Assembly: GCA_003254885.1 (NCBI GenBank) | Contig: QANT01005115.1 | Span: 62,001 to 126,000, forward strand | Reading direction: 5' to 3' | Length of the DNA: 64,000 nt | Source: Purshia tridentata | Taxonomy: Eukaryota; Streptophyta; Magnoliopsida; Rosales; Rosaceae | Part shown: one piece after another, positions 1-11,591 of the stretch | Layout of the letters: every line of letters starts with the position of its first letter | Numbering within the stretch: position 1 is the first letter of the stretch | The notes under the pieces: model-generated | Seen by the model: the letters and a program-made list of their open reading frames with translations, nothing else | Database searches by the model: none | Told to the model about the DNA's origin: nothing | Program-made: the position numbers and the translations under genes

Positions 1-889
1 TAGTCACTTGACTCACTTATCTCCTGTTACATTACACTTAACTCCATAAACCCATTAAAAATAAATCAACTTTCATTTTTACCCTTATTAACTTCACATC
101 TCCTTTAACCTTTTAACCTTTTTATACCTTTTGAACAAAAAAACTTTTTCATATCCTTTGCATCATTTGTTCTTTTTGTGGTCATATGGGTAGTTGAATA
201 ATTTGAATCATACACATTCAAAGCTAGTTGGATACATAAAGAGCCACCAACATTAGACATTAATCGTACTATAATTTATGAGGACATACTAAGTATGATA
301 GTTTACATTTTACAATGGGTGAAAATTGGAGATGAAAGATTGGGCAAGCATCTTAAAACTACACCATTTTTTATATAATAAAAAAGCACTATTTTTCCTT
401 TTTCATCCATGTGTTTTTAATCTTTTTCCCTTTTTACTTAGTTAAAGTGTATATATATAAATAAATTGCTTAGTTAATAATTAACAATATTGGTCGTAAT
501 TTTTGAAAGTCGTTGGTGCATAGTGTGTGATAGAAAGTGTGTTCGTCTTTCTAATTTCATTTGGGTTCGTAGTCTCTAATACTTATCTTTTCTTGAAATT
601 TAATATTTGGGTTTGATTGACCAATTTTGCATGTAAAGTTGTAAATTCTTACGAATGATGCTATTTACCACCCTCATGTTGCTCACCCCACCCTCACGTT
701 GCTCACTCCACAGTTTTAAATTTATCTGCTAGAAATTTACTTTGCATGAAATTATTTTAAAGAATATCATTTGAATAAATAAAAAACAAAGGATTTGGCA
801 GCTGTCATGATACATGGCCATGATAACTTTTTATTTCGTTTAGCTAATTTTAAGAGCGATTTAATTATGATTACAATTGGTTATATTTT
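1..889. other. gene-free AT-rich stretch
   Basis: No coding exon is recognisable on either strand. The only local structure is a short direct repeat at about 666-712, where a phrase like 'ccaccctcatgttgctcac' occurs twice in slightly different form. It looks like old non-coding repeat DNA. Confidence 0.5.
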
Positions 890-1131
890 TAGAGATAATT
901 ATCAAAACACCCATTTTAGACTATCATGTTCCTATATAACCCACTTTTTTTATTGAATTTTCAGCAAGTCCACTTGATTTTTATTAAACCCACACTTTAA
1001 TATTACCGGTCCACCTTCTAATTCCTATATCTCTCTCCGTCTCACTCCGTCTCACTCACATACACTTTCCGTCTCTCACTCCCAGTCACTCTCATTGTCT
1101 CTGCCTAGCTGTCACGGCTCGCAACCTCGCC

Positions 1132-1231
1132 ATAGAGGAAGAGGACCCACTCAAAGCAAACTACGGCAACGTTCCGCTCAATGAGCTCGAATCCAAGGAC
1201 GTCTTTCACATCGACCAATGGACGGAGGACG
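1132..1231 (+). pseudogene. captured fragment resembling the start of cytosolic aspartyl-tRNA synthetase
   Basis: Read in the frame starting at 1132, the DNA encodes about 33 residues with the pattern EEEDPLKANYGNVPLNELES. This resembles the conserved DPLxxNYGxxPLxEL segment just before the anticodon-binding domain of plant cytosolic AspRS. The reading ends at an ACAGGTTTTT context, which could be the original splice donor; if so the copy came from genomic DNA and not from mRNA. No start codon, no anticodon-binding domain and no catalytic domain follow. The assignment rests on one short motif recalled from the family, so confidence is moderate. Confidence 0.45.
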
Positions 1232-1914
1232 GCACAACAGGTTTTTGATTTTTTAATTTGAATGTTCAATTAAAATCTGAACCTCCCAAATTCTTGGTTT
1301 TTGATGATATTTTTCTCCATACCTTGGGTACCCATCTATTGAAATATGGAAGTGGGTATCAAAATCCCTAATTTCTTTTGAATTTGGGGAAATTAGAGTT
1401 TCTGAAATGGGCATGAAATGGGTTTAAATTGAAGAGATGGTGATGGAGCGGATGAAGAGAGATGGAGAGACACAGAGAGTGGGTCGCGATGGGTTGACGT
1501 GCTGAGTCGTGATGGCTTGCGATGAGTCGCGATGGCTCATGCTGGGTGTCAGTGGTCATAGTGAGCTTCGATATAGAGAGAGAGAGATGTCATTCATATA
1601 GACTCTATACCACTAAAGCAACCAAGCAAGAAGCTGACCAAGTCGAAGTGCTTGCTGGGATCTAATTGAAGAATCGGCATTCCAAACAACTGCAATTGTG
1701 GAAATTTGTGATGGGTGGGGCTTAGCCTCAAGTTTGGATTGTGGACATAGAGAGTTAATAGACAGAGCGAGTGAAGAGAGGATATGAACAACTAGTACAT
1801 GGAATTTTGGATATGGACAACTAGTACATAATCATGTGGGTGCTTCGTATATGGCCTTGTTATTTTTGGTTGCAAATGTGAAAGCATTGCAAGCAGTAAT
1901 TAAAAAATTTATAT

Positions 1915-2050
1915 AAACTCACCATCCTATTTTAGTCCTATTATTGACAATCAATGTGAATGTAAACTCCCCATCCTGTTTTACTCCTATTATTGACCAT
2001 CAATGTTAAACTAAACTTTCCATCCCATTTTAAGTCCTATTATTGACATT
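1915..2050 (+). repeat. imperfect tandem repeat, unit about 48-50 bp, near three copies
   Basis: Copies begin at about 1915, 1963 and 2013. Each opens with 'aaact' plus 'ccatcc' and carries 'cctattattgac' further on. The third copy is cut short. There is no coding potential. Confidence 0.75.
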
Positions 2051-2082
2051 TTACAAAAATTTGAAAATTTAAGAGATAATAT

Positions 2083-2233
2083 GATTGTTACTATTCGACA
2101 GTAACAATAAAATGATTATTACTGTTCGACAGTAACAATAAGGCGATTACTACTGTTCGACAGTAACAATAAGACGATTGCTACTTTCCGACAGTAACAA
2201 TAAGGCGATTGTTACTATTCGACCGTAACAATA
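2083..2233 (+). repeat. 31-bp tandem repeat, about 4.9 copies, each a hairpin
   Basis: Units start at 2083, 2114, 2145, 2176 and 2207, with an exact 31-bp period. The core 'ttactgttcgacagtaa' is an inverted repeat: TTACTGT and ACAGTAA around a TCG loop. Differences between units are scattered substitutions, some on both sides of the stem. The array lies inside the presumed composite element. Confidence 0.9.
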
Positions 2234-2740
2234 CTCTAGATATAAGAAAAAAAAAATGATTCATTTTTTGGTTTTATGCTATTTTTGATGTGTTTTTTCA
2301 CAAAAAAATGTAAAATATATATAAATTGCTTTATTATTTTTGAGTTTTTTTGCAAAGTGAGAATAGTTACTATTCATCTGTAGCAATTATCTAGATGTAG
2401 GAAATAACAAATTGCAGTTAAAGAAAAAAAAAATATCATTGTAGCACGCTACAGTGTAGCGTTTGGGTTTTTAAAAAGTGGACTGGTAGGGAAATTATCT
2501 TCCGCATATGGGCTTTTTAATCCCTGCTTTTGTCCAAATGGACTTATAAAAAAAAACCCATATTTTTAACTAAAAAAGAAAAGAAAAAGAAAATTAGGAA
2601 CAAAGTTTAGGTGCTTTTAAATGAGTGAGTTGTGTGTTAAGTAATTCAATTTAAAAAAAAGTGAAAAGATGATGGTAATAACAAAGACTTAAATATTTAT
2701 TTTGGGAGGTCTTAGCAATACTCAAATCTTATGTACTCAT

Positions 2741-3386
2741 TAGGGGTGGGCGCGGTGCGGTTTGATGCGGTGTGTGTGCAAAACCATGCACCTCGCCGTA
2801 AATATATAAACTTTGTGTTTCGGTGCATTGCACCGTAAGAATTAGAGGAAAATCAAACCAAACCAAACCAAATCTTACACGGTTATGGTTTGGTTCGGTG
2901 TTACGGGTGAACAATTATGCCTATACATAATTCGATATGTTTTTGAGCATTTTTTTAGCCCAAATTAAAAAAGACTAATAACTAAAAAAGTAACAAGTAC
3001 ATATAATACACTAATACAAAGTCCAAATTCCAAATATGTTTAATAGTATTTGATAATTGATAGTTTCCACTTTCCAAATTCCAATCTAACCAAAAATCTA
3101 AAAACAAATTAAACAATAAATCATAAATAATGTTTTTGGTCACTTTTTAATTTAATATTATATATAAAATTATAATTTTTTACGTATGTATATATATATA
3201 TATATACTTACGGTGCAGTTTGGTTTGACTTCATTTTATTAATTGTAAAACCGGCACCTACACCTATCAGGGGCGGTTGGTTCTATTTTAATAACGGTGT
3301 TTGACCAAAAAAGTCAATACGATTTTTTACAATTTTTTTTGGCCGATTTAGTTCAATCCCGCAATTTTCGGTGAAAATGCTCACCC
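2741..3386. mobile_element. hAT-like MITE, about 646 bp
   Basis: The left end reads TAGGGGTGGGC and the right end GCTCACCC, whose complement GGGTGAGC matches 7 of 8 bases. The flanks GTACTCAT (2733-2740) and GTACTCAG (3387-3394) match at 7 of 8 positions, as expected for an aged 8-bp hAT target-site duplication. The interior has several degenerate 'gcggtttggttcggtg' motifs, a TA microsatellite at about 3188-3206 and no transposase. Start and end are my best fit. Confidence 0.55.
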
Positions 3387-3394
3387 GTACTCAG

Positions 3395-4889
3395 ATAATG
3401 ATAATGAATCATAACACTTACTTAGAACATCTATAACATGAACATTACATGCGATGCAACAAAATTTAAGAAGAAAAAAACTATACTTAATAGAGAAAAA
3501 AAGGTGAGCTCGTCAACATTCAGTGATAAAAAATGGTTCACCTAACATATGTTCACATCGTAAATTATGTCCACTTTGATAGCATGCAACCTACGAACTT
3601 TTTAGCAAACAAATTAAAGAAATCTACAAACAAAAACCAAGATCAAAAGAGACAAGCAAAAGTCATCAAAATCAACGGCAGATAGTATGGTTTTGGTTTC
3701 AATCTAGTGTGCGATCAAATTTCGTGAAGGGTGGCAGAAATGTGTAACATGATAGAAAATGGTGCTTCCTTTTTCCGATAACTATAAAACGAATGTACGG
3801 CGAACGGGAGGACCAGTACTCCATCCCATTTTATCAGATCATAGTAAAACTACATTTCCGTCTCCAAATTTCTACGGTTTTCTTCTTCTTCATAAATTTG
3901 TTTAAGCATTTCAAGCTAACACATTTCCATAAATTTCAAATCAAATTCTCACTCACAAAATCAGAAAAAAGCTTTAAAACGTCATAAAAAAAAAAAAGGA
4001 AAAAAAATTGAAAATCTTTCATCTTTCATTTACAGGGTGCATATATATTGCTCACAGACCTCTCAATACCTCCTCTTTCTCTCTCTAAAACTTCTGTTTC
4101 TCTCTCTAGAAATATACATTTTCTTAATCTCTCACCTCTTACTCATCTGTTTGGTAACTGAATTTGCATTTGGTAATCAAATTAACACCATTGAAAGAAC
4201 AAACAAAAAGGTTGGAGGGGGCATATATGGAGAGGAGGTAACATGCCCTCTGTTTTTATTCTTCAAGTGCCTCCTCTCAGATCTTAATTTTCTTCAGGAT
4301 TTGGCATCTGGGGTTTCAGTAATCGGTGGGTATGGTGGGAATCTGATTTGGGTTTTCGATTTTTCTTGAATTGGGTATGGATTTGGATCCTGCTGAAATT
4401 TGTGATTGAACATCTTTCTGGGTTTGTTTTTTTTCTAGGTGTGCTTAATTCTGGTTCCACTATTTGATCGGTGAAGGATCGGATGCTTCTAAATTGAATC
4501 CAGGAATATTTGTTTCTGAATCAGATTACAATCTGTCTGTTCGTAACATTTCAAAATAAGGTACTGTTCTTTCTAGTTTGGTGGGTATATATTTATCCGC
4601 ATTTCATTCCAATCAGGTGAGTGTTTATTGTGGATAAAGGAGAGTTTTATTTGAGCTGTGGTGGTTTCTGTGAATTGGATTCGGTATTTGTCTACATTTC
4701 ATTTGGTAGAATTAATTTAGTTTTGTTTTAATTATTGTGTTGTATTGGATCCACTATTAAATATCCCTTCTTTTCTCAGTTGAGTTTGAGAATTTGATAA
4801 AGTTTGCATTTTTGCTTTGAGTTTGGATTCAAGTGTGGCTTGCATTTGTGAATTTTCTCAAGCTTGAATTCTTTTGGCTTGTAGAGAAA
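3395..4889 (+). promoter_or_regulatory. promoter and split 5' leader region of the hnRNP gene
   Basis: No coding exon is seen. From about 4030 the DNA becomes CT-rich (repeated 'ctctctctaaaactt'), as in plant 5' leaders. Splice-like signals such as 'gaggaggtaacat' near 4233 suggest at least one leader intron before the start codon at 4890. The transcription start cannot be fixed from sequence alone. Confidence 0.4.
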
Positions 4890-7800
4890 ATGCAATCCGA
4901 CAGTGGCAAGCTATTTATTGGCGGCATATCTTGGGACACAAATGAAGAGCGTCTAAAAGAGTATTTCAGTGCTTTTGGGGAGGTGGTAGAAGCAGTGATC
5001 ATGAAGGATCGGACCACAGGCCGCGCTCGTGGTTTTGGTTTTGTAGTTTTTTCTGACCCGGCAGTAGCGGACAGAGTCATAATGGAGAAGCACAACATTG
5101 ATGGAAGAATGGTAATCAAAATACTTTCTTTTGGATGAATGAAATTTTATCATTCAACTGCAATTTATGTTCACGCTATGACCGTGCATTATGCTTTTCT
5201 TTTTGGATCACTGTAAATGTCAAGGGAAATAATTTCCTAATTGGAGTTACGGGTCTGAAATGTATTTCAGGAATTCATTTTACTGTGGTTCTCTATTCAA
5301 CTAAATTTCAAATCCTGGAAGAGTAAATCATGCTTCCCATTCTTTTATCTTTCTTTAATGATCAGTTTTGTTAATGCATTACTTTATTCTTCTAAGCTGA
5401 TCATTTGATTTGTAAAGCTTGTACCATTTGATCTCTGTTTTTACCATTGCATTCTCTATTCTCAGGTTGAGGCGAAAAAGGCTGTCCCAAGGGATGATCA
5501 GAACATTTTGAGTAGAAACAGTGGCAGCATCCATGGTTCTCCAGGTCCAGGCCGCACAAGAAAGATTTTTGTTGGAGGTTTAGCATCCACTGTCACAGAG
5601 AGCGACTTCAAGAAGTACTTTGAACAGTTTGGGACAATCACAGATGTCGTGGTGATGTATGATCACAACACCCAGAGGCCGAGAGGCTTTGGATTCATCA
5701 CTTATGATTCTGAGGAGGCAGTGGACAAGGTTTTGCTTAAGACATTTCATGAGCTGAATGGGAAGATGGTTGAGGTCAAGCGTGCAGTTCCTAAAGAGTT
5801 GTCCCCTAGTCCTAATCGCAGCCCTCTTGGAGGATACAACTATGGGCTCAGTAGGGTCAATAGCTTCCTCAATGGCTACACTCAGGGCTATGCTCCAAGT
5901 ACAGTTGGAGGCTATGGACTTGGTAGATTCAGTCCAGTTGCCAGTGGTCGAAGCGAGTTTCCTCCATTTGGTTCTGGTTATGGAATGGGTATGAACTTTG
6001 AGCCAGGGTTGAGCCCAGGATTTGGAGGAAGTGCAAATTTTAATAGTAATATTAGCTATGGACGGGGATTGAGCCCTTATTATATCAATAATTCGAATAG
6101 GTTTAGCAGTCCTGCTGGGTATGATGGTGGTAATGGAGGAAACACATCTTTTTTCAGCTCGGTGACTCGGAATTTGTGGGGAAATGGAAATGGGGGCCTT
6201 AATTATGGAACAAACTCTACAAGTTCCAATGCTTACATAGGATCGGGAAGTGGGAGCATTGGAGGAACTACATTTGGCAATACTGGAGTTAATTGGCGTT
6301 CTTCAGCAATTTCAGCTCAGGGTGGAGGAAATAATGTTTCTAACAATAGTGGGAGTCTTGGTTATGGAGCTGGCGATAACAGTTACGGTTTGGGAACCGG
6401 AGGCTATGGAAGAAACAGTGTCACAAGTGTGGCCCCTACATCTTCATTTGCTGCATCAAATGGTGGTTTTGATGGGGCCTTCGCTGACTTTTACAGTAGT
6501 GGTTCAGTTTATGGAGATCCCACTTGGCAATCATCAAATTCTGGGCGAGATGGGTCTGGTCCCTTTGGTTATGGGCTTGGTGGTGCAGCTTCTGATGTTT
6601 CAGCTAAAAGTTCTCCTGGTTATGTTGGTGGTTATAGTGTTAATAAGCGACAGTCAAACACAGGTAAGCGCCACTTAGTTAATATCTTATGTGTCTTCTG
6701 TGATCTTCTTGAAAGATAGGGAGCTTTATTTTAATAATTTTTATACCAAACCTTAAACTTCTGAAATTCAGTGCAAACAAATGTCTAGCAGAGACACTGT
6801 CTAATTTTTGCAAATTAATTTGGATCCAGTTTATATTAGCAAAACAAAGTATCACCTTTTTATTGAACTTGCTTCTTTGGCTATCTCTGCACAGCATCCA
6901 CAAGCATGAACTAATTTGAATTGTTGCATCTGAACTATAATTCATGAATTTTTTTTCCCTAGCTGATGATCCATGAAGTTTACTACTACAGTATTTTGTC
7001 TTAAATTTAGCTTGATGTACAATGCAAGAGAAGAATTGTGTTTTAGTATGTAGGTTTTATGATCCATTTTGTTAACTGTAACAATATGAATATGAAAACT
7101 ATTGGTAAGCTCGTGATTGTGTTGCATAGTTCAATTGAATTGGGTGACTGGGTCTAGTTAGTAGTTCAATAGATTGAGAAGAATCATGATATTGCTTATC
7201 TGATGGTTGTACTCTTCCCAGTCCATGAATCTCAGTGTGAAGTCATTTATCTTATTGATTATATTGACTATGACAGTTTTATCCTTCAGTGGCTGGTCAC
7301 ATGTAACACATTGATAGGGATTTGATTTTTACATGAGGTACCTATATTAGTCTTCTAGCTTATTTTTCCCCGCAATTCTTCATCAATTACCCTTATTATG
7401 GATGATAAATTTGTTACCACAGATATGGTAGCTTTTTTCTTTTTATATCTTCTGTAAAGAGGCTTTGGCAGCCAGTTATAGTTGCTGGTCAGGAAGTGTA
7501 TTACTTGGGAGTCTGAGGTTTATTAAGGGCTTTTATGCGAGTTTAGTTACGGAACGGGAACTGGGCCTTTTGCCACCCACCTATTGTGGATAGGCCCCCT
7601 ACTAACTTAAGTGTTTAGGGGCATGCTTAGTGTGATTTCATCATAGTGAACAGACCTAGATCTCCACACTCCACCTGGTTAGGTTTCAATTATACAACCA
7701 CTCACTTTAATGCCTGCTTAGTTACAAGCCCATGCTCCTAGGCCCAGCTAACTATGCGACTTTGACATAACAGAAAAAGGTTTTTTAATGTTGGACTTTG

Positions 7801-8985
7801 GTGAAATAATTTTATTTGGCTTTTGTTGGTGTTGATGGAAGTTGTAGCTGGCCAGTGACCTTGTTTGTTACTTAACTAGATAGCTATCAACCTCTTGGTA
7901 ATGGGTATTGATTGTTCAGGGCTGAAGGGACATTCGACCATATTTTATGTTGTGAAATGGTGTTGATGGGGGGCATTATATGATCTCCTGTCTTCTAGTT
8001 TTTGTGTGATACTTAAGAATCTTTAGCTCCTTCGTTTGTGACTGGAAGATTATGCACTTCACATCAATGTTTTTTCCTTTCCAGAAGGAAATGCATTATT
8101 ATTCTTTCTGAGGGTGGAGCTCTCTTTTTCTTCAATTGAGTTTGCTTTCAAGTTTTGCTTCAGCTGAATTGGAATTTCTTTTTTTCTTTTTTTTTTATTG
8201 CTGTTCTAGATTTTGAATGCTCTCTCTCTCTCTCTCTCTCTCTACTCTCTACTCTCTACTCTCTACTCTAGTTTACTGTACTCTATGCATGTGTGCATAA
8301 TTTGGGTCACAAACTTCTTTTAGTTTTTATGAGAAAATTACATAAAATTGTTTTTATACACTATGCTGTGTATCTCTCTATTGTGCAACCCCAATCCCTT
8401 AATGGTTGAGTTCTCAAGTAGATCCCTCTTGTTCGAAGGAGTTCTTGACATTGTCTTTGCAGAGGTCCTGCACATGCTTTTCACAAAATAAAGTTGATTA
8501 TTTTCTTCTCTAGAATATCTTTACTAGTGAAATGTTGCTTTGATATTCATAATTTCTGCTTGAAGGCAGTGCATCCTTAGTCTGTTAATTTAAGTAAAAA
8601 TCACTATGGTTTTTAGTCTCATGGATACGTATTCAAGTGCTGCAATTAGGAGTATGCATCGAAGATTAACAACTAATAGATGAATTAGAGGGGCACAGAA
8701 TTTAGTCAATTATTGAAATCTCATTTCATGGCCATTAAAGTCTCTTCAAATTTGAGGTCCGATTTGGCAATTTGTTAAACAGTCCTGCCATCATTGAACA
8801 AATGACAGTTTAGATTATAATCTCTGCATATTGCTTGTTCAATGGAATGTTGCAACAGTTCTAAAAGATAAAGCTATGTTGTTGTTAGTTAGCATAAACT
8901 CATGTTTCTCACTTGATTACTTATTATAATATATGTTGATGCTAAAGAGCTCCCTTTCTACTTTCTTTCAGGAATTGCTGCCTAG
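4890..8985 (+). CDS. two-RRM glycine-rich RNA-binding protein (plant hnRNP, Musashi-like)
   Basis: Exons 4890-5111, 5466-6663 and 8972-8985 join in frame to 477 residues. RRM1 has RNP2 KLFIGGI (residues 7-13) and RNP1 RGFGFVVF (47-54). RRM2 has RNP2 KIFVGGL (107-113) and RNP1 RGFGFITY (147-154). The remaining half is a low-complexity Gly/Ser/Asn/Tyr tail, as in heterogeneous nuclear ribonucleoprotein 1-type proteins that bind pre-mRNA and mRNA in nucleus and cytoplasm. The last exon adds only GIAA and a stop, after a 2.3-kb intron; that ending is typical of the family as I remember it. The ATG at 4890 is chosen because the upstream in-frame extension has no ATG. Reading through the last donor would swap the ending for about 17 residues, with a stop at 6717-6719. 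The function is inferred from the family; the target RNAs are unknown. Confidence 0.93.
8221..8274. repeat. CT microsatellite and short 'tactctc' repeats
   Basis: About 23 bp of pure CT followed by four 'tactctc'-type 7-mers, in the last intron of the hnRNP gene. Confidence 0.85.
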
Positions 8986-9336
8986 GATCATGATTTCTGA
9001 TATCACGACATTGTAGGAGAAGATAATTTGGTGAAGCAGGTGAATTGTGAATTTTGCACACCACCCTCATTTATATGTCTCAGTAAAAGAAATTTGGTTA
9101 GTAAGAGCTAACTGGGAGTGCCTGTTTTGAAGGATTAAGGTTAGAGATAGAAGTTACAATGGATTGTCACTGCTTGAGTTTTGAGTTACAATTTTAGGTT
9201 TTTTTGTTTTGGTCTTTGAGTGAGATGTAAAATCAGATTTCGGGATATAGTCAGAAGTGTATCATGCATCTCCGGCAAGGCGGCGATACCCAAAAGAAAA
9301 AAAAAAGCAAAAAAGAAAAAAGAAGAGATAGACTGA

Positions 9337-9367
<31 letters not shown>

Positions 9368-10920
9368 TCCTTAGAATTTTATCTGTAACATTTTCTTGCA
9401 AAGTTGTGGGTTCTGGTCAGGGTATGGTTTTTTTACTTATTCTTTTGTCCCATCAGTTTTTTTTTTTTTTTTTTTTNATCAGTTGGATTTTTTTTTTTTT
9501 TGTACCTGAGATTAATGTTGATTTTCTAGTGTGAAACATTAAGGGTTACCCATCTAGGGACCCCATGAATAACAGAATAAGTGATCACATATTCTGATTC
9601 TTAGTCCCAATCTTTGAGAATTCTGCTGGCCTAAGTCTGATAATTCTGAATGTAACTTGCTGTTGGGCCAGTAATTCTTCTTCAGGATTTTTCCTTCTGA
9701 TGGTTAGCTCTTAAGAAGCTATTGCGAAAATAAAAATAAAATTGTGTAAATTAGTTTGAGGGGATGTGGTGGAAAAACATCATGATAAATTTGTAAGCAA
9801 CCGAAGCAGTACATCCAGGCAAAAAGGAAAGACATGTTTAGACAAAGCACAAATCATTGGTTTTGTACATGTAGTTCGTAGTTGCTAGCGGGAGCTTGTT
9901 GCTCTAATAAGTCATAGTTCAAACTAAGTTGCCAATCTTTAACATTACATAACACGAAATGAAGTTAGCAAGTTTTGAGTTGATCATTATTTGACACAAA
10001 CAAAGATATGACATAATTTGCTAGTATGAATAAAAATAACTCGATTTTGACATGATAAACTCATTTAATTGAATTGCATGAAAAACATGATTAATTTTTC
10101 ATATTTCTTAATATGTACGGTATAAATTCTTGTAGAAATTTAGCCCAAAGTACAAGCACCAAAATTTTTGGTCCTATTTTGATGACTTTGATAGTAATAG
10201 GATCAAGTTAATATTTACTTTATGAGAAAGGTATGAGTTATACAAGTTTGGCTGAGGATAAAGAGAACTTTGTTTTAAGTTATTTATTCATAAAATATGT
10301 GAGTCAATCTGAACATGACACGATTAATAAATGGATTAAGTTAGTGTTAAGTCAATCGACATAGTTAACGAAATTAGTCAGGTTAGGAACGTTGACTAAA
10401 TTCCAACATGAACACTAAATGATACAATATGCACAAGTATGATATGCTAATACAAATTTTAACTCCTATTCGACCCTTTTCCTTTCTTTTGGTCTCCTTT
10501 ATATAAAATTGTAGTTATATTATGCTTCAAAAAAAAAAAGACACGTCACACGTGGACTGCAGTCTTTGATCATCTCAATGTTTACAAGATAGAGCTGCAT
10601 TTGCAAAATGTCTTACGAACTAAACTTCCCCAACAGCATCATCAAACGACTCAAACTGATAATTGTTATATTTTGGCAAATTGCTCTATAATTTAACAAT
10701 ACTGTTAAATTTATAATTAAAAATTGTTATAAATAATGCAGTTCTTGAAGCTTCTCATGCAAAATGAGAGTGCAGATGACAGCTTGTTTGGAATTGGTAA
10801 GAAATTGAAACCAAATGCATTTTTATTAGAATTTGAAAGAAGATAAGCCCATATGTGGGCTACTCTGGGAACCCAAAAGAAAAAAAATATATAAAAACAC
10901 CCTCAAATTTTACAGTACAA
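8986..10920. other. 3' region of the hnRNP gene and intergenic spacer
   Basis: 8986 to about 9450 is probably 3' UTR or terminator of the hnRNP gene. It has a TA run at 9338-9359 and poly-T tracts at 9456-9500, with one undetermined base (N) at 9477. From 9700 to 10450 the DNA is AT-rich and looks like decayed repeat. No gene is seen on either strand. Confidence 0.5.
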
Positions 10921-11251
10921 TTAACATGGAACCTCACAATTGTTGCTAAAGCTGAGCATTGACGATATTTTGGGTTCAAGAATAGAGATCTCTTCAATAA
11001 CTTGAGCTTTGTCTTCTTCAAACTGTTCATCCTCTGCAAGTGCAACAAAGTATTATTTGATTTTAAAGTGAGTTCAAAGGATAAAGGTATGGACGGTAGT
11101 AGATTCGAAGAGAAACAATGCCCACCTTTATCAATGTTGAAGTCACCAAAGAAACGGAGAAGCTTGGTCCTATTTGTGACAAGTACATTGACAATCTCAG
11201 GAGGCTTATTTTCGTTTGCAACAAATAGCTGTCAATAACAAAAAGAAAAGA

Positions 11252-11283
<32 letters not shown>

Positions 11284-11542
11284 TAGACTTACAATGGATA
11301 ATGCCTCAATTATTTACCATACTGAAAGGGTTTTTTTTTAAAATATTATGCACAAACCTTAAACACATGAAAGGTCTCTAACTTGATTGTCTTCTTTGGA
11401 TCCTGCAAACATGTGATGCCCCGAAAAAAAAAAAGATTTAAATAAGGACTGCATCAGTATGTAGACATCAGTCACATGATCATGCTTGATGCATAAGTAT
11501 GTGTGTATATGTTTACATGGATGTACCGTATGTGTGTGTGTA

Positions 11543-11591
<49 letters not shown>

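Larger units (their letters stand above)
890..2580. mobile_element. possible composite repeat element carrying a host gene fragment
   Basis: This block mixes a piece of a host gene (1132-1231), a GA-rich stretch and two tandem arrays (1915-2050 and 2083-2233), bounded by AT-rich DNA. Such a mix is typical of non-autonomous DNA elements that capture gene pieces (Pack-MULE-like). The two edges share only weak inverted similarity: 'aagtccacttg' near 964 against the complement of 'ccaaatggactt' near 2533. No clear target-site duplication was found. The ends and class are therefore uncertain, and it may be only a patchwork of old repeats. Confidence 0.25.

Noticed and set aside
2083-2233. CRISPR-like array
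   Set aside because: The units are contiguous with no unique spacers, and the genome is a plant nucleus.
4833-4889. N-terminal extension of the hnRNP protein
   Set aside because: The frame is open but has no ATG; it would need a GTG start, and RRM1 begins right after the ATG at 4890 as in the family.
7540-7780. Insertion of a named transposon in the hnRNP last intron
   Set aside because: The composition differs from the surroundings, but I could find neither terminal repeats nor a target-site duplication.
9700-10450. Retroelement or other large transposon remnant
   Set aside because: Some phrases look repeat-derived, but there are no terminal repeats and no coding domains to support a family.
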